A DNA stretch of 64,000 nucleotides from positions 1,674,001 to 1,738,000 of the forward strand of contig OX638369.1 in NCBI GenBank assembly GCA_951812925.1, given 5' to 3'. Shown here piece after piece: positions 35,901 to 47,200 of the stretch. Numbering within the stretch: position 1 is the first letter of the stretch; each line of letters starts with the position of its first letter. The notes beneath the pieces are model-generated. The model ran no database searches. It was not told the DNA's origin and worked only from the letters and a program-made list of their open reading frames with translations. The position numbers and the translations under genes are program-made. Source of the stretch: Calliopum simillimum (taxonomy: Eukaryota; Arthropoda; Insecta; Diptera; Lauxaniidae).

Positions 35901-38900
35901 TAGAACACAACAACATCAACTTAACTCAAGCACAACCAGTAGTCAAGGACGCTCAACACCCCCGCAAAGTCCCGGCACTGACAATGAAGAACGTCTGACA
36001 CCCGAGCCGGTGCAAAAGACACCGAAAATTGTGGGCTCCTGCAATTGTGATGAATTGAAGCCAGTGCAATGTCATCTGGAGACAAAGGAATTGTGGGATC
36101 GCTTTCATGATTTGGGCACAGAGATGATAATCACCAAGACTGGAAGGTAAAAGAGAAAAATATTAACACACAAATAACATATTAGTTGGGGACATACATT
36201 CATATGTATGGGTGTATGTATGCAGTAGGTGACAAGGGTAAAATAAATAACAATGACGCAAAGAAAATGTTGTGAAACATGCAAATGTTGCATTAGTGAA
36301 CGACGGACACATGCTGTGTTTTTAGTTAAAATGCGCGTAAACACGCTGTTTCCATTTTTATTCCATTTTTGTTAAATAAAAAAAAGGAGAAAATTAAAAC
36401 AAGATTTTTCCATTTTACCACGCGAAATAACAAATTGCCTTGTAATGTGAGTAGATTAACAGGCAACAAAAAAAGGAAACCTTTGCATGTTTTAATCCTT
36501 AATATTATTATTACAGCATTTTTGTTTAAATGAATCCACCGCTGTGTGCCTAATGTTGCATTTAAATTTTGCCAAGGAGGTCTTCAATATATGCGAAAGT
36601 GCAAATTTATAAAACTCTGTGCTTCCTTCGTTACGAAAATTCTTGAAAATAAAGAAAAGCTCTACGAAACATTTGAGGAAATATATTTTCTCAAAAGAAA
36701 AAATCATGATAGAAATTAAATCCAGTGTTGTGACATTTCAAATTTCGCATATCCTTCGCAAAAAGAAGACAGTTCTCCTATCCATAAACAAAGAAACGGG
36801 TTCCAAGAAACCACACTCGTGTGCGGTCGCTTCGAACAAAATTTATTGCAATATACTATATAGAATTAAAATGACAGTGAGCTGTCAGTAAGTCGAACAA
36901 ATGAAAATTTAGGTAAATACTAGAAAAACTATATCATAAAAAACACTGCAACAAAGTAGGCTCCTACATGTCTCAAACAATCAATCTCTATGCGCACAGC
37001 CTGAGGTTTTCAGGATATGCGAAAATAAAAATAAACGAAAAATTCCAGAGTCACTCTCAACTTGAGGCAAGCAACGTGAGTTTTCTGCTGGCCACACACA
37101 AACTTATTTCGAAGCATTGAACTGAACCAGTCAGTACACCACTCACCGGTTTCATCCCCTTCAATGTTAACTTCTTCATGTAGACGCTTGACTCTGCTTT
37201 AATTTTTTCTTGTTGACTTTTTTTTTCTTTTTTCGACCATAATGACATTGTAAAAATCACACCTAACAATCAGGGCGGTCCCTGTAGCTAATGCTATTGT
37301 TATTGTTGTTATTGTATTATTCATACATACGTAGTTGTTATTGTTTGTACTATTATGTCATCTACTCTGGTTTTGTGGAATGCCCTCAATATTGATGTTG
37401 TTGTTGCTTTTGTTGAACAGGTATTAAGTCCATTAAAACCGCAGGATACTTGCCGAATGCCAGCATCTTAGGGTTGGACGTCAAATAGACAGCATTCAAA
37501 GGGAAAACGCTTTGTTTGCGTGCTTAAAGGATTTGAATTAAATGGCAGATTTTTTACATAAATTATGGGCTTAGCGTGGAAAAAGGAAGTCAACAGATTC
37601 TATCATGTTAAGGATTATGTCAATTGTTTGGAAAATTTTCATCAACATATCTACTTTTGAACGTACATGAAGTTTAAAAAACTAATAACAAAAAGAAAAG
37701 GAGTCGAATTTACCATAAACATATTCAAAACGGCAAGCCCCAATGTTCTGAGTAAAATTCTTTTAAAACTTGTCACTCCCATTGATCAAGTAAGATGGAA
37801 AGAAAACTGCTGGACAAAAAATCTCATCCTTCAGAAATTCTGCGTTAAGGTGGTAAAAGCATGGTTATCGCTTTCTTATGAATTTCCATAGAGGCGAATG
37901 TTAAACTTTTATTCAATTGTATCGAGCGTGTGAAAAATACAAAATTTTGAATTTGCTCGATTTGGAAACATTTTTGTTTTTCCTAACATTGATGGATTAT
38001 GGGTATAAAACACAATGCTAGTACGCTGATTTGAGTGATGCTAGTCATTTTTATGGTTTAGCTATGGTTTTCAAAATATTTTTAGTAGTTTGAAAATTTT
38101 TCACAAAATATAACCTAAAAGGACTTAACAGTAATTTCCCGTCGGCAAAACGCAGAATGCCAAAAATTTTACCCCTCCCCAGCTTTCTGAAGTAAGTGTG
38201 AAATAATAAATACACTGAGCATGGCTGTTTCCTGGACACCCTCCCCTCCACTTGGAGCATCTGTAGTCTTATGGTTAATCTTTTAAAACTATTTTTTAAA
38301 ACTATCCGAAATCCGATTTTAAAAAAAAGGCGTTCGAGTTTCCAAAAAACAATTTATCCAGTAACGGTTCTAGAACTTTTTTTGTATATATCCATTTCAA
38401 GCCAAAAGTAGTGTTGTAATAAGAATTGGATGGTATATTGTTAGAAATGAATAAAATTTGGCTCTGTTTTCACGGAAAGTTTACTTGTTGGTGTAGAATA
38501 GATGGCATTACGTTGAAAAAACCATTTGCAAATAATATATATTACATTTCTTTTGCCTTTGGATGGACTTGGAAATTGTAAAACACTCAAGTTATAAGAT
38601 TTAAAGTTCAAAATTTGACAAATTTTAGAGAGCCTTGCGGAAATATATAATAGAAACGACTTAAGGACTTTTATGCTGATTTCAAATCTGTTCTGAAATT
38701 TTATATGTAGTGTTTATAGTTTAATTCCTATTAACAAAAAAAATTTTGTAATTTTTCATAAAAACTGAAAAATAAATAACCAAACAACTCTCTCTTTCTT
38801 TCAGGCGCATGTTTCCTACAGTACGCGTAAGCTTTTCTGGTCCTCTACGTCAGATACAACCTGCCGATCGTTATGCTGTATTGATCGACATAGTTCCTAT

Positions 38901-40737
38901 GGATTCAAAACGATACCGCTATGCTTACCATCGCTCAGCGTGGTTAGTCGCGGGTAAAGCTGATCCTGCGCCACCTGCCCGCCTCTATGCACATCCTGAC
39001 AGTCCATTTAGCTGTGAGGCGCTACGTAAACAAGTCATCTCATTTGAAAAAGTCAAATTAACGAACAATGAAATGGATAAAAATGGACAGGTAGGTTTTA
39101 TTCTTATTTCATTTCACACAGATACGTATATTCATATAAACTAGGGTGTCCGTTAAATGAAAGATCATGATGGATGATTGTAATAGGTCCAAAACGTCGA
39201 AAAAAATTTCCCACGATTTTTTCAGATTTCTATGCTGAGCACTGTTGACCTTTTGGTAAATTTGACCGTCTGTCTGTTGAAATTACAAACGAATAAAGCT
39301 ATATGCATGAAATTTGGTACAGGTTATACTTAGGGTCGTGGTCTGATCGGTATTAAAAATAGGCGTGAATATCAACCGATCGCGATTGGTTTTTTTTTTT
39401 TCAACAGATAGGAAGGCAAATTTGCCTAAGGGCTCAACACAGAAATCTAAAAAAAAGCAAGGACACTTTTTCCGATGTTTAGAGCCATTTAATAGCCACC
39501 CTAATATACGTATATACAAATAGTTAAAGAAATATTAAGGAAAATTTATGAATTGAAGAATTAAGTTATGTATCCTTTGTGGTAAATAGTTGTTTGTTTG
39601 ATTGGCAAAGAAACAACATGTTGCACAACATCGATTTCTGCAACATGTTGATGTGACCTGATAGTATGGGTATTACCTTTCTTTTTTTCTTTCATTCCTT
39701 CTTACGCCGTTCGCCGCGTTAAGTTGCTATTTATCAGCACATTTGTTTTGTATCATTTTTATTTAACATTTACTTGTATATAGCACATATTTTTTTCGTC
39801 ACCGCTTTCATTCAACTTCATTTTATGTACACACTCACTTGAGTACAGTGCGCATGTCCTTAAATAAGGCATAATTTGGTTTGAGGAAAGTGATGGTTGC
39901 CTTTTATTTACTACTACATGAAACTTTCGATATACCAAACAACATTTTTTAAGGCCACAACTCTTTTTTTTCACTTAATTTTTGCAGATTGTTTTGAACT
40001 CTATGCATCGTTACCAGCCGCGCATTCACTTAGTACGCCTCAGCCACGGCCAGAGCATACCGGCCAACCCGAAAGAACTGCAGGAACTAGACCACAAGAC
40101 ATACGTTTTTCCGGAGACCGTCTTCACAGCTGTGACTGCGTATCAAAATCAGCTAATCACCAAATTAAAAATTGACTCTAATCCATTTGCAAAGGGTTTT
40201 CGTGACTCATCACGTCTCACCGACTTTGATCGTGATCCCATGGAGGCTCTGCTATTGGAACAGCAATTACGCTCTCCCCTGCGCCTATTTCCTGACCCAC
40301 TAATGCAACAATTTGCCCAGCAAGGCGCTGATCCCACCTCGATGGCTATTTTCGAGAAGGCTCGTCAGCATTTGCAAATGTTTGGTGGAAATTCACCGTA
40401 TGCGCAACTTATGATGCCGCAAATGTACCAGCAGGCACCACCTCCACCGGGTCTTGGTGCCTTCCATATGTTTCAGCAACAATGGCCACAATTGACTGCG
40501 GGTTTCTTGGCCAGTGCTAATCAACAAGCGGCCGCAGCGCAAGCAGTAGCAGCACAGGCTGCAGCCGCGCAAGCAGCAGCGGCAAATCGCACACCACCTC
40601 CACCACCCACAGCATCGACGCCATCTTCAACTTCATCCGGTTCACCATCACCCGATATGCGCCCGCGTCAATTTCAGCGTTTCAGTCCCTATCAGATGCC
40701 TCAGCAACCACCAACATCGCGGAGTCCACCAAATTAA
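26755..40737 (+). CDS. mid: T-box transcription factor, Tbx20 type (midline/H15; probably midline)
   Basis: Joined exons 26755-26944, 35762-36146, 38805-39090 and 39988-40737 give 536 codons in one frame, with GT-AG introns of phases 1, 2 and 0. The N-terminus holds FSIAAIMA (residues 42-49), an eh1-like Groucho-binding motif shared with vertebrate Tbx20. Next come an acidic stretch ([17 protein letters not shown]), an Asn run, and a full T-box from [12 protein letters not shown] (167) to [11 protein letters not shown] (about 352-362), including [16 protein letters not shown], the DNA-contacting helix region. The C-terminus is Gln/Ala/Pro-rich. In flies this family patterns neurons, heart and cuticle as a mostly repressing nuclear factor. 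The post-T-box sequence ([15 protein letters not shown]) fits my memory of midline better than H15, but the paralogue call is tentative (about 0.65). Confidence 0.93.
28890..29200. repeat. Degenerate repeat related to the intron 3 MITE
   Basis: The stretch with ACCAAATTTCATGCAT near 29060 matches in reverse the ATGCATGAAATTTGGTACA block of the element at 39144-39501. A faint AGCAACCCTAATG end lies near 29163. Boundaries are uncertain. Confidence 0.35.
29341..29640 (+). repeat. CCAAGAC-rich dispersed repeat, copy 1
   Basis: Similar in the same orientation to 35030-35440. Shared parts include a GGTGT(C/A)(G/T)C(G/A)CGC(T/C)CCTT-like block, AAATCATCTCTCAAT, and TCTTTAGAAAT(C/T)TTTCCAAGAC. Both carry many CCAAGAC/GTCTTGG heptamers on both strands, which form local hairpins. 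Confidence 0.6.
30001..30645 (+). repeat. Dispersed repeat family R1, copy 1
   Basis: Starts AAGGGTGTTATCTTTGGCCTGGCC and ends TACCCTGGGTGAAGGGTATA. It has an internal duplication of about 170 bp built around GGGAGGTGCCA(C/G). The block ATGGCTATATCGACTCAGGAGGTGAC near 30515 is shared with copies at 34022-34610 (same strand) and 41960-42900 (inverted). No coding is visible and the transposon class is unknown; such 'gggtataa'-ended repeats are common in fly genomes. Confidence 0.6.
32420..32530 (+). repeat. Short dispersed repeat, copy 1
   Basis: The 100-bp stretch with CATTTAGAGGTCACGCAACG and AAAATGCTCGGAA is similar to 45210-45325 in the same orientation. Confidence 0.5.
32635..33810. mobile_element. 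TIR element, 1.18 kb, TA-flanked
   Basis: The left end GGGGAGATGTGTTTACCTTGG and the inverted right end match at 23 of 25 positions. TA lies outside both ends (32633-32634 and 33811-33812), as for Tc1/mariner-type insertions. Interior copies of GGTCCAAGGTACAC occur near 32822 and 33061, with a related inverted block near 33765-33795. No transposase is visible. A second element is nested in it at 33305-33686. Confidence 0.7.
33305..33686. mobile_element. Nested MITE, 382 bp
   Basis: GCCGTGTTTTTTTT ... GACACGTATATACAATTGTG and its inverted copy at 33618-33686 form TIRs of about 70 bp that continue through CTTCAAATTGCGATAAC. TA lies on both sides (33303-33304 and 33687-33688). Its position inside 32635-33810 shows it arrived later. 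Confidence 0.75.
34022..34610 (+). repeat. Dispersed repeat family R1, copy 2
   Basis: AAGGGTGTAACCTTTGGTCTGG start, GGGAGGTGCCACGCCCTCTTG, and ATGGCTATATCGACTCAGGA near 34530, all in the order seen at 30001-30645. The right end lacks the GGGTGAAGGGTATA tail. Confidence 0.6.
35030..35440 (+). repeat. CCAAGAC-rich dispersed repeat, copy 2
   Basis: Homologous to 29341-29640 and richer in CCAAGAC/GTCTTGG heptamers, especially at 35040-35180. It lies about 320 bp before T-box exon 2. Confidence 0.6.
35762..36146 (+). CDS. mid: T-box gene coding exon 2
   Basis: Encodes residues 64-192 (part). Acceptor CCGCACAG|GTCC and donor GGAAG|GTAAAA. It holds the acidic region, an Asn run over AAC codons (about 35857-35882), the Ser/Pro-rich linker and the first 26 residues of the T-box ([20 protein letters not shown]). 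The split Arg codon is completed by exon 3. Confidence 0.93.
36147..38804 (+). other. Intron 2 of the T-box gene (2.66 kb)
   Basis: GTAAAA donor and TTTCTTTCAG acceptor. I see no definable repeat or RNA gene within it; short frames here are without motif. Confidence 0.8.
38805..39090 (+). CDS. mid: T-box gene coding exon 3
   Basis: Encodes residues 192-287, the core of the T-box: [13 protein letters not shown], the [19 protein letters not shown] block, [12 protein letters not shown] and [13 protein letters not shown]. These blocks are typical of Tbx20 proteins. Donor ACAG|GTAGGT, phase 0. Confidence 0.95.
39144..39501. mobile_element. MITE in intron 3
   Basis: GGGTGTCCGTTAAATG at the left and the inverted CATTTAATAGCCACCC at the right match at 13 of 16 positions, with TA on both sides (39142-39143 and 39502-39503). 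It is 358 bp and holds no coding. It sits 53 bases after the donor site of intron 3 and leaves both splice sites intact. Confidence 0.65.
39988..40737 (+). CDS. mid: T-box gene coding exon 4
   Basis: Acceptor TTTTTGCAG|ATTG. Encodes residues 288-536: the end of the T-box ([27 protein letters not shown]), then [20 protein letters not shown], a block rich in Met/Gln/Pro ([20 protein letters not shown]), Ala/Gln runs over about 40527-40584, and a Ser/Pro tail ending [12 protein letters not shown] stop at 40735-40737. Confidence 0.95.
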   Translation: MVLNSMHRYQPRIHLVRLSHGQSIPANPKELQELDHKTYVFPETVFTAVTAYQNQLITKLKIDSNPFAKGFRDSSRLTDFDRDPMEALLLEQQLRSPLRLFPDPLMQQFAQQGADPTSMAIFEKARQHLQMFGGNSPYAQLMMPQMYQQAPPPPGLGAFHMFQQQWPQLTAGFLASANQQAAAAQAVAAQAAAAQAAAANRTPPPPPTASTPSSTSSGSPSPDMRPRQFQRFSPYQMPQQPPTSRSPPN

Positions 40738-41700
40738 GCAGCGCGGCAGTCAGCCAAATCGATTAGCGTTGAAAGTGAGATTTCGCCCAATGGAAAATAT
40801 TTGAAAAAAGAAAAAAAACACGCGGAGAAAAATTCCTGGAGTAAAATTTTGATCGCCAGCCAGTTTTGAAATAATGCAAAAATATGTGTTTAGCTTTTCA
40901 AAGGCATTTTCCTGCGCAGCATAGGGTGAAATTGGACCTTGCCAGCTTGCCAGAACAGTATTAAATCAAAATTTCAAATAAAATACTTGAAATATGCATA
41001 TAGTGAAAAATATAAATGTAAAATTACTTAATTAATTGTACATTTGATTTGTTGAATTCTTACTATAAATTTTATTTACTAATGGTATTTTTTTCGAATT
41101 GTTATATAAATTGTTTATAAATTCTGGATACCCCTTCTTCCTATCTCCACATATTGTACAAAGACTTGAGTTTTTTAATTTTATTCTCAAATTTTAGTTA
41201 ATTTGTATATTATTGCGGTAATTTTAATTAAAGAATTTTTAAATTTTCAAAATTATTTTAAAATTTTAGTTTTTTATTTTTTTTTTTTGTAAATTGTTGT
41301 AGGTAATGTTCAAAAACGTATCTCAGTGTAAAGAAATCTAAATCTAAAATAAAATTCACAGTTGATTTCGAGAAACTGCTAGGAAATCGATAACTGAAAT
41401 TGACTATAAACGTGTTTGCATGTATTAAGTTGTATAGTTAATACATATATATTATTATTAAATGATAAATGCTTTATAAGAATAAAATAATTATATGAAT
41501 AACAGTAATTTGTAGATGCTTAGTTACTATAAATTAATTAACATAAATTATAAAGAAAATGCAAATGAAACAATTATAGCTTCATTCATCAAAACAAGAG
41601 AAAATAAATCAAATAAACAAGTCATAAAACCACTAAATCGATTTTCAATAAAGATTTTTTCCATTATTTTTTATGAATATTTTCTAGGGCATGCTGGGTA
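40738..41700 (+). other. 3' UTR of the T-box gene with candidate poly(A) signals
   Basis: AATAAA occurs at 40977-40982, 41348-41353, 41481-41486 and near 41602, so more than one end is possible. The sequence has no dispersed repeats, in contrast to what follows 41950. I cannot tell which signal is used. Confidence 0.5.
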
Positions 41701-41959
41701 AGCTTAAATTTTCATCTATAAATTGTGGTGAAGAATGTGTGAACTACATACATACATTCGTATATATTGCTTTACATATGCATGGTTTTAGTTTCAATGA
41801 ATAATAATCCTAAGATCGGAAAGTTACTATGAACTTTCAAAAAATTTAATTTTTTAAAAACCAATTCGCCAGCTGGAAATTGTTTTGCCATAAACACTAA
41901 AACATGATTTTTCAACTGTGTGGAGATGCATTTTTGTGTTTTCGAGTACAATGTTTCTT

Positions 41960-42900
41960 AATGATACCCTACATCCAGGGTATATTCACTTTGTCCTTTC
42001 ATTTGTAACGCAGAGAAGGAGGCGTGGCAGCTATGGAGAAGTATATATGAGGAGTAGTCGAACAAAAAGTAACATTTCCAGTTTTTGTCTTTTTGCTTTT
42101 TTTTGAAGAATCGTATGTTAATCTATGAACTACACATTCCAGTTGAATTTAGCGGTTCAAAGAATAACAGTTCCCAAGAAAATCTCGTTTATCGTCGATT
42201 TCCGAACAAAAAGTAACATTTCCACTCCACTTACAATTTTTTTGTAGTTCTGACGAAAAATTACTTTTACCTATTTAATACTAATCACTAATCATAGTCT
42301 TCGTCGAACATTTTCAGTTGCTTTTATTGCTCCCACAAGGCATCATTTCAGTTTAATGATTATCAAAAAGTAAAATTTCCAACATTTCCTGACAAAAAGT
42401 TACATTTCCAAATTTCAAACTCAGTTATCTCCATTAATATGAAAGTTTTTAAATGTGTAAAAACGCGATTGTAAGGCAGTTTTTTTAGTGTATATTTATG
42501 CATAAACATATTTTTTTAATAAAATATGCTACCTTTTTTAATCACATTTTATTGATTTCTGAAAAAAAAGGAAACATGGAAATGTTACTTTTTGTTCGAT
42601 TACTCCTCATATATTCTTGATCAGCGTCACCTCTTGAGTCGATACAGCCATGTCCATCTGTCAGTCTGGGTGGCTGGCCAATGAAATTTAGTACACTGCC
42701 TTCGTCATCAAAGTTAGCTCGTGGTATTGAAAATGAGCGAAATCGGTCAACGGACACGCCAACCACCCATACAAAAAATAAATTCAAAATGCGACTTCAG
42801 AAATATTTTTCACGACAATGCAACCAAAATACACATAAACACTACGAATTGTAAGCGCAAGCTCTGAGAAAGAACTGGGCGAATTCGGATAAGAGGGCGT
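41960..42900 (-). repeat. Dispersed repeat family R1, copy 3, split by a MITE
   Basis: Inverted relative to 30001-30645: ACCCTACATCCAGGGTATAT at 41967, GGCGTGGCAG at 42021, then after the insertion ATATATTCTTGATCAGCGTC at 42609 and GAGTCGATACAGCCATG at 42636, ending near GAGGGCGTGGC at 42893. Aligning with the uninterrupted copy at 30500-30620 shows the gap is filled exactly by the element at 42048-42609. Confidence 0.65.
42048..42609. mobile_element. MITE nested in repeat R1, 562 bp
   Basis: TGAGGAGTAGTCGAACAAAA at the left and the inverted TTTTGTTCGATTACTCCTCA at the right extend as about 32-bp TIRs ending in AAGTAACATTTCC. TA flanks both ends. The word ACAAAAAGTAACATTTCC, or a one- or two-base variant, recurs inside (near 42206, 42364 and 42392), so the interior carries sub-terminal repeats. 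No coding. Confidence 0.75.
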
Positions 42901-43004
42901 GGCAAATTTACACGTATTTTTTGGACAATTCTAAATATTTTTTGAGGCATACACTTTTATCGTTAGACGCCTTGCTTCTTTTTTCCGACCTCGTTATTGA
43001 AAAA

Positions 43005-43260
43005 CGTAAAAAAATCGATTTTTGGAACCGAATATTATCTATACCAAAAAAAAAAGTTTAAGCGCCAAAATTGTTGTAAGAACATAATCTATATATCTAA
43101 AGCACTCTTGGATATACATGAAAAAATGGTTATGACCAAAACACATGTTTTTTTAGCCAAAATAAACCTGCAGTAGAATCAAAAGTGCTCCATTGGCTTT
43201 TCTCAGAATGAAATAAAAATGATGCAACTATCGTTTTAAAGAGTTCCTCTAACTTTTGAG
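43005..43260 (-). repeat. Dispersed repeat related to 15840-16240
   Basis: In reverse complement it shows TTTGGTCATAAC, ATAATATTCGGTTCC and AAAAATCGAT in the order seen at 15840-15945. Unclassified. Confidence 0.45.
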
Positions 43261-43344
43261 TCGTTTTCGGGATGAATCTAAATTTCGACCCGGCCTAATA
43301 TGTATGTAACGTTTGGTGCAAAAATCCACAGTATGAAATTTTGA

Positions 43345-44210
43345 TGTGCGTGAAGTTGGCCCTGCTTTTGTGGAATTTCCCGAAGAAAAAAGTTGTGCCG
43401 GGGTGTGCTCGACTTGTGCTGCGTTGTGCTGTATTGGAAATCAAAATCGGTCCAAGGGTTCACTTTTTATAGGGAGGTCCTTTTTTTTGTACGAAGGACC
43501 TCCCCATAAAATCTATACTATTGGATCGATTTTGATTTCCAATACGGCACAACGCAGCACAAGTCGAGCACACCCCGGCACAACTTTTTTTTTCGGGAAA
43601 TTCCACAAAAGCAGGGCTAACTTTTTTTCGGGAAATTCCACAAATTTACGTATCCGCCAAAAAAAAGACCTCCCCATAAAATCTATACTAATGAACCGAT
43701 TTTGATTTCCAATACGGCACAACGCAGCACAAGTCGAGCACACCCCGGCACAACTTTTTTTTTCGGGAAATTCCACAAATTTTCGTATACACTAATAAAA
43801 GGACCTCCCCATAAAATCTATACTAATGGACCGATTTTGATTTCCAATACGGCACAACGCAGCATAAGTAGAGCACACCCCGGCACAACTTTTTTCTTCG
43901 GGAAGTTTCACAAAAGCAGGGCTAACTTCGCACAAAAAAAAGGACCTCCCTATAAAAAGTGAACCCTTGGACCGATTTTGATTTCCTATATGGCACAATG
44001 CAGCACAAGTAGAGCACACCCCGGCACAACTTTTTTTTCGGGAAATTCCACAAATTTTCGTATACACCAAAAAAAGGACCTTCCCATAAAATCTATACTA
44101 ATGGACCGATTTTGATTTCCAATACGGCACAACGCGGCACAAGTAGAGCACACCCCGGCACAACTTTTTTCTTCGGGAAATTTCACAAAAGCAGGGCCAA
44201 CTTCACGCAC
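43345..44210. mobile_element. Foldback-like element built of about 140-bp modules, 12-bp flanking duplication
   Basis: The ends TGTGCGTGAAGTTGGCCCTG and its inverse at 44191-44210 enclose five direct modules (starting GACCTCCCC or a close variant near 43497, 43668, 43804, 43943 and 44078) and one inverted module at the left (43346-43485). Each module holds CGATTTTGATTTCC, GCACAACGC, GCACACCCCGGCACAAC and CGGGAAATTCCACAAA. The same 12 bases, ATGAAATTTTGA, lie just outside both ends (43333-43344 and 44211-44222). Minus- and plus-strand frames over the modules are repeat artefacts. Confidence 0.75.
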
Positions 44211-44222
44211 ATGAAATTTTGA

Positions 44223-47200
44223 CGGAAAGTCATTTTGTTTTCTGTACTGAAAATTGTGCTTTAGAAAGTTAATAATGTTTTTTTTAGAACGCGTTTTCTC
44301 TAAATTGTTAAAAATTTACAAAATTTTTCGAGAAATTAAATTTTTTACAAAAATTTCTGTACCCGATTTTTGAAAAAAAAAAAATATTTTTTAAAGTATA
44401 AAGCTAAATTTTACAATATACTAAAAAACATTCCAATCCTAGTTGCATTTACATGTAGCACAACGAAGAATCTCTAATGCCCAATAAACTACTTATGTAC
44501 TTACTAATATTCAATAATTTCAAGGCTACGTTATGAAACAATTTCGTATGCACTTTCCCTTTGCATATCCAATCAGTTAATGCATGGTGATATAGTGTTA
44601 CTTGTAGAGAAAATAATTAAATTAAAACAACTCAGAAACTCAACAACATTTCTCAGTTACAACCGAAACTAATAGCAGCAGTACTGAATTTGCTCGCATG
44701 TCCTTTGTACGATGTGTTGATCGACAGGCGATCAAATTGCAGATACTTTTGCCATGTGAGATATAACTCTACAGCGTAAGTTGATATTTCTTGAGATATC
44801 GGATTTTTCTTTCAAGTTGGAGATGAAATGTGTAAATAATTAAAGATTCATAGCTTTTCGATGCGGATGGTAAAATTTATAACCTTAAGGAATTGAAAAC
44901 AAAAACATTTTATACAAAATGCTTACGAATTGATCACGATTAGTATCATCAAATAGCAATATACAATTTATTGATACTAAATTAAAAATCAAGTAGCGCT
45001 TAAAAGTGTCAAAACATTCACATACACACATACATTTGCATACATTTTAGAAGTTGTAACACACCTACTTCAAAAGGGAACAAAAACTCACCGACTAATA
45101 ACCTCATCAAGTGCATTAGACTGATTCAAAAATAAAAAAGATTTTTGAAAATTCCACGATTACGCCCAAAAATCTAAAAGAGGGTGTTTTAAAAATGTGA
45201 GCTGTGATTTCAGATTTTCAAAGTCATTTAGAGGTAGCGCAGTGTCAATTTATGCAAAATCTTGGCCTGATGAGGTTTCTATTTTATTTCGATCCTAAAA
45301 ATGCTCGGAAAGAAATGTGCGGTACCTCGAAATTTTCGTCAAGGTATATACAAAAAATAATATCTGGTACCTAAAATCAACCATATAGTATTTTTTTTTT
45401 TTTTTTTATTCTAAACTACACGGAAAAGAGTATATTCAAATAGTAGAATTTTCAAAAAAGTTTTTTTTTTTTAAATCAGTCTAATTTGCATCATAAGTCT
45501 GGATGAAATTTGGTATCCAAAAGACTATGCACCCAAAAATGATACAACAAATAAGACAAAAGACAAAGTATAATTTGAATATAAATTATGTGCTTGGGTT
45601 GTATTTTGAAATTTCAATACATAAAAATCATGTCTGGAAATCAGTGGAACACACACATGCTGTCTATCGGTGCATGTGAAACAAATGGAAATCTTCATGA
45701 CAAAATGATAAGTTGGAAAAATGCAAATTTTTCTCGTTAATGTCAATTGACTTAAAACCCAAAATTTAACTGTGAGAAAAATCCGCCAATATTTTCTTTC
45801 GGAAATGATTCGTGCGACCAACACGATGTATTTATATCCAATGTATTTTGATAAGAAAGTTAAGAAAATCTTCATAGAAAACTCACAGATGATTTGGTGA
45901 TATCTTGTCATAGTGGAAAATTTTAAATTAAACAATCAGTCACTTCTTCAAAATTATTATTTGGTTTTATTAAATTTGTCAACTTTCTCGGCTACACTCG
46001 CTTATATTGTTATGAAATTACCAGGAACTTCTAGGAAATTTATATACTTGTGTTTGATATCAAATTGTCTATCGTGTATGCACTTAGTTTGTTAGAATGG
46101 ACCAGGAGATAGATTCCGTGTGGAAAACTGGACGTTGCCCATTTAACATCTGAAACCATTTATGCAGACGATTGAAATTTGGAATTATGTATGCGTAGCC
46201 GGCACAAAGAACATATTCTAGAAAAATTAGCAATGTCACGCCCTTCAAAATCAAAATTCGTTATATTTCTTAAATTATTGGACGCAGATGGATCATTTTT
46301 GATAAATATTTAAACGGCACTGGGACAAATGAGCGATTTCAAGAATTGGTAATAAATTTTTGACTACTTCCGCGTCAAGTAGCCTGCTCCTTTTGTGGGT
46401 TAAGGAAGAAAAACTGTCTGTAGAACAATTTTGACTTAAAATGGTTTCAATGTATAGCGAAGTATCAGACGAATTGGTTTCGGCAGTCCTATAGAACATA
46501 ACACAAGATTCATGGGTTGTTTTCAGATAAATTTCACATTTCTTTTATTACAACAATCATTTTAATCAATTAAACAAAAGCAACATGAGCAAAAACCCAC
46601 CATAAATATGCGCTGTCACAAAGACAACTTCTACAAACCGAACATCTCTAATGGGCTTTTTTCTAACTAAGTACCAACCTTTGCAATCCTCCTCTCGTGC
46701 TAAACAAAACGCCCAATCCGCCAGTGGCGCACGTGTTGATCACACTTCCGTGGTGTCAAGTGAATTGCAATTTGCAATCACAGAACTACCAGGAAAAAAG
46801 CACTAAATGACACGTGAGCATAACGTTACATCGAATGATGTACACGGGCATTACGCAGCATAAGCCAATTCCGTTTTTCTATTTACGTACGATACATACC
46901 GGCATAACGTTAAATGAACACGTGATTTGTAAGTAATCCTACGGGATTCTTTTTTATATGTTTCACTCATGTATAGGTAGGCACACATACATATGAAGAA
47001 GGTACTCGTACCACATACTCATAAATACATGATGAATGATAGTGGAAAATTTTAACAAATTAACATTTAATTTCAACAACGGTCGGTAATCGGTGCAAAA
47101 AAAATCAATAGTTTTTATAACACAACGCAATTAATTGCTGGAAACTCAAATGACCAGAGGTTGATGAACGAAGGGACCAGAATGAGGAGCACTGTGCAGA

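Noticed and set aside
35762..40737. H15 as the identity of the T-box gene
   Set aside because: Not excluded; the sequence just after the T-box fits my memory of midline better. A tree with both fly paralogues would decide.
43346..44210. Cys/Ala-rich ORFs on both strands (CAGVCSTCAALC...) as a protein family
   Set aside because: They follow the module repeats in both directions and differ in phase between modules.
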